A DNA stretch of 6,071 bases from CAVPGH01 sp046726955 (GTDB taxonomy: Bacteria; Acidobacteriota; Vicinamibacteria; Fen-336). The position numbers were made by a program, and so were the translations under genes. The stretch lies in NCBI GenBank assembly GCA_046726955.1, contig JBKPBQ010000398.1:1-6071 (forward strand). Reading direction: 5' to 3'. Below the pieces are notes generated by a model that made no database searches, had not been told where the DNA came from, and saw only the letters and a program-made list of their open reading frames with translations. This document shows positions 1-5,245 of the stretch, piece by piece. Numbering within the stretch: the stretch's first letter is position 1; every line of letters begins with the position of its first letter.

Positions 1-776
1 CGGTTGAACCAGGCTTCGACGGGCGCGTCGGTAAGGGCGACGGCGCGCTCCGCCGCTTCGAGGCCACGGGGGATGTCCGCGGGCTCGTCCTCCTGGCGGG
101 CGCGCGCGAGGTAGGCGGCGGCGAGGTCGCTCCAGAGGCGCGCGTCGTCCGCGGTCTGGGCGGTGGCGGATTCGAGGGCCTTGACCGCCGCGCCCGTGTC
201 GCCGGAGACGAGGTACGTGACGCCGAGGGCGCCGAGCGCCTGCGGCGAGGGATCCTTCTCCGCGTGCTCGCGGATCTTCGCCACCGCGGCGAGGACCGCG
301 GGCGGCTGGGCGTCGAGGCCCAAGGCACCTTCGCCCGAGCGCATCACGAGGAGCCGGGCGTAGCGGAACCCGCCCGTCACGCGAGGTTCGACGAGCCGAC
401 GCTCTCCCACGGCCTCGGCGAGCTCCGCCGTCAACGAGGCGGGGGCTTTGAGGCGGCCGCGGCTCATCCACAGCGGAAGGGCGAGGAGCAGCACCGCCGC
501 CGCCAGGCCCGCCGCGATCCGGAACGCGGGACGACGGGTGAAGGCGGGGAGAGGGACGATGCGCTCCCCCGTTCTGACGGGGACCACCTCCGCGCTTGCG
601 TCGCTCGCGAACTTCAGCGTCTCCGCGTACGCCTCGTAGCACTCGGAGCAGCCGGCGAGGTGCTCGACCATCCGCGCGCGCTCGTCTGCCGCGAGCCTGC
701 GGTCGGCGTGGGCGGCGATCGTCTCGAGATCGGGATGCGCCTTCGGCGGAGGCGCGCCCTGGATCTTCTCGATCAC
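1..776 (-). CDS. Membrane protein with anti-sigma-type zinc motif and TPR-like repeats (partial, C-terminus outside window)
   Basis: An uninterrupted frame from GTG 776 to the window edge gives the first 258 residues. Residues 16-56 look like an anti-sigma zinc finger (zf-HC2/ZAS type): LETIAAHADRRLAADERARM, then the signature His39-x3-Cys43-x2-Cys46 (HLAGCSEC). After a short linker a single membrane helix runs about 84-104 (AFRIAAGLAAAVLLLALPLW), flanked by arginines, which predicts the zinc domain in the cytoplasm and the rest outside the inner membrane. From about 176 on, helical pairs resemble tetratricopeptide repeats: ALGALGVTYLVSGDTGAAVKAL (180-201), LWSDLAAAYLARA (214-226) with EAAERAVAL (240-248), then VEAWFNR beginning another. 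Start overlap (GTGA) with the sigma-factor stop argues for co-expression. I infer it holds the sigma factor at the membrane and senses something through the TPR part. Proteins of this layout that I recall can continue into a CHAT protease-like domain, but nothing here shows that. Confidence 0.82.
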   Translation of the reverse strand, partial: MIEKIQGAPPPKAHPDLETIAAHADRRLAADERARMVEHLAGCSECYEAYAETLKFASDASAEVVPVRTGERIVPLPAFTRRPAFRIAAGLAAAVLLLALPLWMSRGRLKAPASLTAELAEAVGERRLVEPRVTGGFRYARLLVMRSGEGALGLDAQPPAVLAAVAKIREHAEKDPSPQALGALGVTYLVSGDTGAAVKALESATAQTADDARLWSDLAAAYLARARQEDEPADIPRGLEAAERAVALTDAPVEAWFN

Positions 777-1597
777 GGCTCACCTTCTTTCCGTGACGGG
801 CCGCTCTCTTCCGCGTCCGGCGAGAGGGCCGCCTGCCAATCCATCGTGGCCAGGAGCTCGTGCACGTCCTCCGCGCGGATCCCTTCCGCTTCGAGCGCGA
901 GCCGCATGGTTCTCAGGTAGGCGTCTCTTCGCCTATAGAGCGCCTTCTGGTCCTCGCCCAGCGCGCGCGCCGCGTCCGCAATCGTGAGGCCCGACTCCAG
1001 GTGCAGGCGCAGGAAGAGGCGGTCCCGCGCGGGCGCGTCCGCGAGCACGCGCCGGATCACGGCGAAGATCCGCCGGGCGAGCGCTTCCCGCTCGGCGCGC
1101 TCCACGGCGACGGGCCCGTCGCCGATCGTCGAAGCCTCGTGCGTCGCGGTGGCCGAGGAGCGGGCGCGACGGCTCGGACGGCACGGCAGCGCGACGAAGA
1201 TCGCGTGGAGCTCCTCGCGGCTCTGGGTCACGTGGTCGTTCGTCTGGAGGTTGCCCACGGCCTCGTCGAACGTGTAGCCGTCGCGGTAGACGAGCCTCTC
1301 CAGGCGGAGGGCCACCGGCCCCCGCCGCCGCGCCTCCGCGGAGTGCCGCCACTTCCCGAACCGCGCGTTCTGGAAGTCGAGGTACATCCGGTTGATCACG
1401 ACGGCGAGGTACGTCTCGAGCGAGCTGCGCCCCTCGAACTTCCCGAGGACCGCGTAGTCGTTCTCGACGAGGCGCTCGTAGACCAGCGAGCGAAAGTCCT
1501 GGGCGTCCGCATCGCGGAGCCCCCGCCGCGCGCAGACCCAGGCGACCACGCGGTCGATGTGGGCCTTCTGCGACAGGAACAGCTCCTCGCGGGTCAT
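773..1597 (-). CDS. RNA polymerase sigma-70 family factor, ECF-like
   Basis: A 274-residue protein read as a two-domain (sigma2 and sigma4) alternative sigma factor that would bind core RNA polymerase and select promoters. The sigma2 part spans about 10-92: a helix with DADAQDFRSLVYERLV (29-44), then FEGRSSLETYLAVVINRMYLD (54-74), which corresponds to the FxGxSSLxTWL...N..D pattern of regions 2.2-2.4, and a basic stretch (RFGKWRHSAEARRRG, 79-93). A longer than usual linker (about 95-170) holds ERLVYRDGYTFDEAV (100-114) and an Arg/Ser-rich low-complexity section. The sigma4 helix-turn-helix is at about 186-236: DRLFLRLHLESGLTIADAARALG then KALYRRRDAYLRTMR. It is longer than a typical ECF factor of about 180-200 residues because of the linker and an acidic tail. 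ATG 1597 is chosen for its ribosome site and because the domain begins just after it. Its stop overlaps the next gene by four bases (GTGA), so that gene's product is its likely partner or regulator. Promoter targets are unknown. Confidence 0.85.
   Translation of the reverse strand: MTREELFLSQKAHIDRVVAWVCARRGLRDADAQDFRSLVYERLVENDYAVLGKFEGRSSLETYLAVVINRMYLDFQNARFGKWRHSAEARRRGPVALRLERLVYRDGYTFDEAVGNLQTNDHVTQSREELHAIFVALPCRPSRRARSSATATHEASTIGDGPVAVERAEREALARRIFAVIRRVLADAPARDRLFLRLHLESGLTIADAARALGEDQKALYRRRDAYLRTMRLALEAEGIRAEDVHELLATMDWQAALSPDAEESGPSRKEGEP
783..788 (-). promoter_or_regulatory. Ribosome binding site of the zinc-finger/TPR gene
   Basis: AGAAGG lies six bases before GTG 776, inside the end of the sigma-factor gene, and is nearly identical to the site used by cheD. 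It supports a GTG start in the GTGA overlap. Confidence 0.55.
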
Positions 1598-1601
1598 GAG
1601 G

Positions 1602-1606
1602 CTCCC
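1602..1606 (-). promoter_or_regulatory. Ribosome binding site of the sigma-factor gene
   Basis: GGGAG lies four bases before ATG 1597 and supports that start over the in-frame ATG at 1747, 50 codons upstream. Confidence 0.5.
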
Positions 1607-1944
1607 AGGGGTCTCGGCGCGCGTTTCCTGTTCCGGCGGGGGTATGAGTGGTTCGGCCAGATGATAGAGCACGAGGCCGCCCGCCGGTATCCCGGCCCCC
1701 CACTCCTCGACCGTGATCGAGCACGTCATGCCGCGCCTGGGGAGCAAGCGTCGTGCCGCGAGGGCGCGGCCCAGCCATTGGGCGGGAAAGCGCTGACTCT
1801 ATTCAGGATCGAGAGGGACTGCGGTCAGGGGCGAACGACGAGGGACAGGGGTACGCCCAGACGCTGCGCGACCTCGACACCCTACTGGGCGAGGCGCCGG
1901 CGAGGTCCCTGCGGAGTGGGCCGCGTCGAGAGGTTCGGCTAGCG

Positions 1945-1967
1945 GCGGCGGACTGAAGCTCCGCCGC
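1945..1967 (-). terminator. GC-rich hairpin after the PstS-like gene, possible terminator
   Basis: A perfect 8-bp inverted repeat (GCGGCGGA against TCCGCCGC) around a 7-base loop begins three bases beyond the TGA at 1973-1971. Its position is ideal for ending the chemotaxis operon. There is no T-run after the stem on the transcribed strand, so it is not a textbook intrinsic terminator; it may work with Rho or protect the 3' end of the mRNA. Confidence 0.4.
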
Positions 1968-1970
1968 GGG

Positions 1971-2414
1971 TCATGGCGTCACCTTCACGGCCTTCACCTC
2001 CGCGGGCAGCCTGACCTCCGTGGAGACGTAGCCGATGGCGCCCGGCTCCGACTTCACGGCCTCGAGCACTTCGCGGTCGGAGCTGCGCACCGACGGCGGC
2101 GGCTCGGCCCCGGAGAGCGTCGGGTTCATCCAGTAGTCGCGGATCTCGCCGACGGACATGCCGAGGACGGTCTTGGAGAAGCTGACCCGCACGGGCGACG
2201 CGAGCGACTGGTCCACGGGGCTCGTGGTCTTCCCGCTCCGCCACCGCCGCACCTTGCGGAGGAACATGCGCGCGACCAGGTCCTGCGACATCTCCGTGAA
2301 CTCGTTCGTCGCGTTGACGACGACGACATAGCCCCCGTCTCCCTGCGCGCGGGCCGCCCCAGGCGGCGCGAAGAGGACCAGCGACAAAGCGACGACGACG
2401 AAGCCTCGACTCAC
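1971..2414 (-). CDS. Small secreted PstS-like (phosphate-type) substrate-binding protein
   Basis: This 147-residue protein begins with a signal peptide: a short basic start, hydrophobic core (about 5-18) and likely cleavage after ARA (21-23). The mature part of about 124 residues resembles the short PBP-like proteins often annotated as phosphate ABC transporter substrate-binding: VVVVNATN near the N-terminus (30-37), the ARMFLRK helix (48-54), WRSGK (58-62), SPVDQS (65-70), SPVRVSF (73-79), a YW pair (94-95), EPPPSV (104-109), SSDREVLEAV (111-120) and the closing PGAIGYVS (124-131). It is about half the size of a full PstS, and no ABC permease or ATPase is nearby, so it is unlikely to be an ordinary importer subunit. 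As the last gene of a chemoreceptor operon, it could hand a ligand, possibly an oxyanion, to the periplasmic domain of the MCP; that role is inference. The function of this short family is poorly defined. Confidence 0.82.
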   Translation of the reverse strand: MSRGFVVVALSLVLFAPPGAARAQGDGGYVVVVNATNEFTEMSQDLVARMFLRKVRRWRSGKTTSPVDQSLASPVRVSFSKTVLGMSVGEIRDYWMNPTLSGAEPPPSVRSSDREVLEAVKSEPGAIGYVSTEVRLPAEVKAVKVTP

Positions 2415-2418
2415 GAGA

Positions 2419-2423
2419 CCTCC
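2419..2423 (-). promoter_or_regulatory. Ribosome binding site of the PstS-like gene
   Basis: GGAGG, a perfect Shine-Dalgarno core, lies four bases before GTG 2414 in the 30-base gap after cheW. It fixes the GTG start and thus the signal peptide. Confidence 0.65.
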
Positions 2424-2444
2424 GTGAAGCGCGCATCGCCGCCC

Positions 2445-2984
2445 TCACTCGGAAGCAGACGCGGCCGCCGTCTCCGGGTCTTCGCCCGGAGCCGGCTCCA
2501 CCTCGATCTCCGCCGCCAGCGCGACCTCCTCGGCGGAGAGCATCTTGTCCGCGTCGAGGAGCAGCACGAGCCGCTCGCCCACGCGCCCCATCCCCAGGAG
2601 GTACGCCACTCGGACGCGCGTCCCGAAGGAGGGCGGAGGCAGGATGCCCGAGGGCGGGAGCTCGACGACCTGGCTCACCTCGTCCGCCACCACCCCGAGG
2701 ACGACGGACTCGTCCTCGAGCGCGACTTCCGTGATCACGATGCAGGTGGAGCGCGTGATCGGGGACGGAGGCAGCCCGAACTTGACCGCGAGGTCGAGCA
2801 CGGGCACGACGCTTCCCCGGAGGTTGATGACGCCGCGCACCCAGGCCGGCGTGCCGGGCACGCGGGTGACCGCGCCGTGCTGGATGATCTCGCGCACACG
2901 GAGGATGCCCAGCCCGTACTCCTCGGTGCCGATCGCGAACGTCAGGTACTGCGGGTGCTCCGTGCTCGCCGGAGAGGTCTGCAT
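2445..2984 (-). CDS. cheW: CheW chemotaxis adaptor
   Basis: The 179-residue protein is a single CheW domain that joins the receptor tip to the P5 domain of the histidine kinase CheA in the signalling array. It opens with the usual QYLTFAIGTEEYGLGI (12-27), then VREII (30-34), TRVPGTPAWVRGVINLRG (40-57) and VVPVLDLAVKFGL (59-71). Arg56 in NLRG corresponds to the conserved CheW Arg needed for receptor coupling. VVADEVSQVVEL and YLLGMG further on are also typical. About 20 acidic/Ala-rich residues extend past the domain. The ATG at 2984 lies seven bases after the MCP stop with GGGAG only two bases ahead, a short spacing; the frame is open further upstream, but those codons lie inside the MCP gene and an N-terminus there would be Arg/Pro-rich with no CheW similarity. 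No CheA is encoded in the window, so this CheW must use a kinase encoded elsewhere. Confidence 0.96.
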   Translation of the reverse strand: MQTSPASTEHPQYLTFAIGTEEYGLGILRVREIIQHGAVTRVPGTPAWVRGVINLRGSVVPVLDLAVKFGLPPSPITRSTCIVITEVALEDESVVLGVVADEVSQVVELPPSGILPPPSFGTRVRVAYLLGMGRVGERLVLLLDADKMLSAEEVALAAEIEVEPAPGEDPETAAASASE

Positions 2985-2991
2985 GGCTCCC

Positions 2992-4755
2992 TCAGAACCG
3001 GGTGAAGTCCGCGTCCGCGGCGTGGCCGGAGCCGTTGGCGCCCGCGGCGCGGCCGGCGACGGGGCCGGGGACTCGCTTCGCCGCGACCGCCGCACGCCGA
3101 GGGGCCGCGACGGGCGAGGGGACCGGGGTATTCGTCATCCGGAAGTAGCCGATGAGCTGCTGCAGTGACTCCGCCTGCGCGGAGAGCTCCTCGGCGGTGG
3201 CGGACAGCTCCTCCGCCGCGGACGCGCTCTGCTGCGTGACCTGGTCCACCTGGGTCATGGCCCGGCTCACCTGGTTGACCCCCTGGGCCTGCTCGGCGCT
3301 GGCCGCGGAGAGCTCCTGCACGACGTCCGCGCCCTTCTGGACGTTCGGGGCGAGCTCGTTCAGGAGCTGGCCGGAGTGCTCGGCGACCTTCACGCTCGAG
3401 GTGGCGAGGACGCTGATCTCCTTGGCCGCGCCCTGGCTGCGCTCCGCGAGCTTGCGCACCTCGGTGGCCACGACCGCGAAGCCCTTGCCGTGCTCGCCCG
3501 CCCGCGCCGCCTCGATGGCCGCGTTCAAGGCGAGGAGGTTCGTCTGGTAGGCGATCTCGTCCACGATCGAGATCTTCTCCGCGATGTCCCTCATCGCGAC
3601 GAGCGTGCGTCCCACGGCCGTGGCGCTGTCCGAGGCCACGCGCGCGGCCTCGGTGGAGAGCTTCAGGAGGTGCTGGCTGTTCTCGGAGTTCTGGCCGATG
3701 GAGGCGCTCATCTGCTCGAGGCTCGCGGTCGTCTCCTCGACCGAGGCCGCCTGCTCCGTCGTCCCCTGGGACAGCGCCTGAGACGTCGCCGAGACCTGGG
3801 CGGCCGCCGTCGTGAGCGAAGCCGATCCCGTCTGGACCTCGCCGATCACGCGCGCGAGCTTCTCGACCATGACGGCGAGTGCTATGCCCATCGAGTCCCG
3901 GTCAGAGCGCGGCTTCACCGTGGCCGTGAGGTCACCCTCGGCGATGCGGGCGGCGGCGGTCGCCATCTCGCGGGTGGAGTCGACCATGCGTCCCATGGCG
4001 GCGAGGAGCTGGCCCGTCTCGTCGCGGGAGGAGCTCTCCACGCGCACGTCGGTGTCCCCGAGGGCCACCGCTTCCGCCACGTCCACCGCGCGGAGGAGGG
4101 GCCGGGTGATGCTCCGGGTGATGACGATGCTCAAGACCGTCCCCGCGACGGCAGCGGCCAGGAGGGCGGCGAAGGTGTAGAGGAGCGTCGAGCGCACGCG
4201 GTCGGCCACGACAGCCGACTGCGCGGCCAGGTGCTCCGACTGCTTCTTGGCGTACTCGTAGGCCGTCTCCTCGAGGCGCCGGATCTCGTCCTTGTACTCG
4301 GTGATGGCGCGGTTGCCGTCCTGGGGAGTGGTGATCTTCCCCTCCCGAACGAGCTCGAAGACCTTGTCGAAGCCGGCCTCGTAGGTCGCGGCGTCCGCGC
4401 GCATCGAGCGGATGACCTGCTTGCCCTCCGCCTCCGTCTCCAGCTCCTCGAGCGCGGCCAGCCGCTCGTCGAGGCGCGCGCGCTGGTCCTTCCACTTCTC
4501 GTGGTACTCGCTCACCTTGGCGGGGGTGTCGACGTTCAGGAAGATGTCCTTCTCGAAGCGCCGCAGGCCGAGCGTGTTCGCGCGCGCGCGCTGCGCGTGC
4601 TCCACGAGTGGGGATTCGACCTTGACGAACCGGGTGGCGAGCTCGCCGGTCTCCCGCGCTCCCCAATAGCCGATGGCGGCGACCGACAGGACGAGGACCC
4701 CGAGAGCCGCGAACCCCGCGGCGAGACGGCTGCCGATCGACATGTTCTTCGTCAC
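2992..4755 (-). CDS. Transmembrane methyl-accepting chemotaxis protein with four-helix-bundle-type sensor and tandem HAMP
   Basis: A 587-residue chemoreceptor of classical layout. It has a basic N-terminus and first membrane helix (about 9-31), then a roughly 155-residue periplasmic domain (about 32-188), predicted all-helical like 4HB_MCP sensors. The second membrane helix is about 189-212. A first HAMP (about 213-265, Pro219 and the DETGQL element at 245-250) is followed by a second HAMP-like unit (about 262-312, RIAEGDLTATV). The signalling hairpin has the invariant tip around QTNLLALNAAIEAARAGE (404-421). Candidate methylation sites fitting the small-residue/EE consensus are E340-E341 and E515-E516; E347-Q348 has the same flanks and an encoded Gln, and E522-E523 fits less well. 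Distances from the tip to E334, E341 and E523 match those I recall for Tsr, suggesting the 36-heptad class. An Ala/Pro-rich tether (about 543-580) ends in DFTRF, a possible CheR/CheB docking pentapeptide. The ligand is unknown. cheW follows seven bases after the stop. Confidence 0.96.
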   Translation of the reverse strand: MTKNMSIGSRLAAGFAALGVLVLSVAAIGYWGARETGELATRFVKVESPLVEHAQRARANTLGLRRFEKDIFLNVDTPAKVSEYHEKWKDQRARLDERLAALEELETEAEGKQVIRSMRADAATYEAGFDKVFELVREGKITTPQDGNRAITEYKDEIRRLEETAYEYAKKQSEHLAAQSAVVADRVRSTLLYTFAALLAAAVAGTVLSIVITRSITRPLLRAVDVAEAVALGDTDVRVESSSRDETGQLLAAMGRMVDSTREMATAAARIAEGDLTATVKPRSDRDSMGIALAVMVEKLARVIGEVQTGSASLTTAAAQVSATSQALSQGTTEQAASVEETTASLEQMSASIGQNSENSQHLLKLSTEAARVASDSATAVGRTLVAMRDIAEKISIVDEIAYQTNLLALNAAIEAARAGEHGKGFAVVATEVRKLAERSQGAAKEISVLATSSVKVAEHSGQLLNELAPNVQKGADVVQELSAASAEQAQGVNQVSRAMTQVDQVTQQSASAAEELSATAEELSAQAESLQQLIGYFRMTNTPVPSPVAAPRRAAVAAKRVPGPVAGRAAGANGSGHAADADFTRF

Positions 4756-4763
4756 GTACCTGT

Positions 4764-4768
4764 CCTCT
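4764..4768 (-). promoter_or_regulatory. Ribosome binding site of the chemoreceptor gene
   Basis: AGAGG begins immediately after the cheD stop codon (TAG, 4771-4769) and lies eight bases before GTG 4755. It favours the GTG over the in-frame ATG at 4743, which lies 20 bases beyond this site. Confidence 0.5.
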
Positions 4769-5245
4769 CTAAGGGACGAGCTCGGTACGGACCGAGCCGT
4801 CGGTGAGATCGAAGACGACCTTGCGGCTGGACTGCCCGCCCACTTCTTCTGCGGAGACCCGGATGCCCACGGAGGCGAGCGTGATCCGCGCCATGGCCAC
4901 GTTGCGCGCGCCCAGCCGGTCCTCGGAGAGCTGCAGCCCGCGCACGACGGACGCGCCGCCGTAGAGGCGCGCCTCGATCGCCACGGGAGATCCGATCACC
5001 GTCCGGAGCTTCTCCAGGAGGAGCGTCGTGGCCACGTCCCCGAAGCGCGGAGACGGAGGCTCGCTCGCGGGACGGCAGGGAACGATGAAATGTCCCATCC
5101 CTCCCGTGCCGGTGCGCGGATCCCAGAGGCACACGGCGACGGAGGAGCCCACGATGGCCGCGAGCCGGCCCACACGCACGGGGACACGGATCTCGCCGGG
5201 CGGAACCTCGATCGCTTCGTCGGAAAGGGCGGCGGCGAGCTCCAT
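4769..5245 (-). CDS. cheD: CheD-family protein (chemoreceptor glutamine deamidase fold) lacking the catalytic Cys
   Basis: The 158 residues match the usual CheD length. Family landmarks are VGSSVAVCLWDP (32-43), GGMGHFIVP (48-56), the Rossmann-like YGGAS (95-99), LGARNV (111-116) and the C-terminal GGQSSRKVVFDLTDGSV (136-152). Active CheD proteins deamidate specific receptor glutamines through a Cys-His-Thr triad; in Thermotoga maritima these are, from memory, Cys27, His44 and Thr21. Here His52 is kept, but the Cys position is Ser35 (codons TCC TCC for Gly-Ser-Ser instead of Gly-Ser-Cys) and the Thr position aligns with Ala29. Cys39 corresponds to a second, non-catalytic Cys of the family. 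Identity as CheD is secure, but deamidase activity is doubtful. It may serve as a receptor- or CheC-binding adaptor, or the Ser may act as a weak nucleophile. The start ATG overlaps the EAL stop by one base, and the MCP begins 13 bases after the stop, so it probably acts on that receptor. Confidence 0.9.
   Translation of the reverse strand: MELAAALSDEAIEVPPGEIRVPVRVGRLAAIVGSSVAVCLWDPRTGTGGMGHFIVPCRPASEPPSPRFGDVATTLLLEKLRTVIGSPVAIEARLYGGASVVRGLQLSEDRLGARNVAMARITLASVGIRVSAEEVGGQSSRKVVFDLTDGSVRTELVP

Larger units (their letters stand above)
1598..1970. other. Intergenic region between the chemotaxis operon and the sigma-factor operon
   Basis: About 373 bases separate the PstS-like stop from the sigma-factor start. 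Apart from the hairpin at 1945-1967 I see no convincing gene. A plus-strand frame from GTG 1753 to 1956 (67 codons) has a possible ribosome site, but it lacks the strong G/C bias at third codon positions seen in neighbouring genes, matches no motif I know and ends inside the hairpin. The stretch around 1790-1830 is slightly less GC-rich than its surroundings. The promoter of the sigma-factor operon most likely lies here, but no -35/-10 pair stands out. A weak 5-bp inverted repeat (GCCCA/TGGGC) sits at 1769-1783. Confidence 0.6.

Noticed and set aside
1661..1666. TATCAT on the minus strand, 64 bases before the sigma-factor ATG, as a -10 element
   Set aside because: The expected -35 position reads TACCGG, far from TTGACA, so a single six-base match is not enough.
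1598..1747. Upstream in-frame ATG (1747) that would add 50 residues to the sigma factor
   Set aside because: The extension is unlike any sigma N-terminus, and ATG 1597 has its own well-spaced GGGAG and begins just before region 2.
860..1942. A 360-codon plus-strand open frame opposite the sigma factor and across the intergenic region
   Set aside because: Low-complexity Arg/Glu/Pro-rich translation, no recognisable motif, and it is antisense to a protein with clear sigma2 and sigma4 features.
1753..1956. A 67-codon plus-strand frame starting at GTG in the intergenic region, with a possible GGAG ahead
   Set aside because: Codon third positions lack the genome's strong G/C bias, the product has no recognisable motif, and the frame ends inside the hairpin, so chance is the simpler explanation.
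2985..3095. Upstream in-frame ATG (3095) that would lengthen CheW by 37 residues
   Set aside because: It lies inside the MCP coding sequence and yields an Arg/Pro/Ala-rich shadow; the ATG at 2984 gives a normal CheW start.
4579..4591. Alternating CG run in the chemoreceptor gene
   Set aside because: It encodes part of an ordinary Arg/Ala-rich helix (ANTRARA-type codons in the periplasmic domain) and is expected by chance at this GC content.
3376..4806. A 476-codon plus-strand open frame opposite the chemoreceptor gene
   Set aside because: Its product is Arg/Leu/Gly/His-rich with no domain, and the opposite strand encodes an unmistakable MCP. In GC-rich DNA the strong third-position bias of the real gene keeps an antisense frame open.
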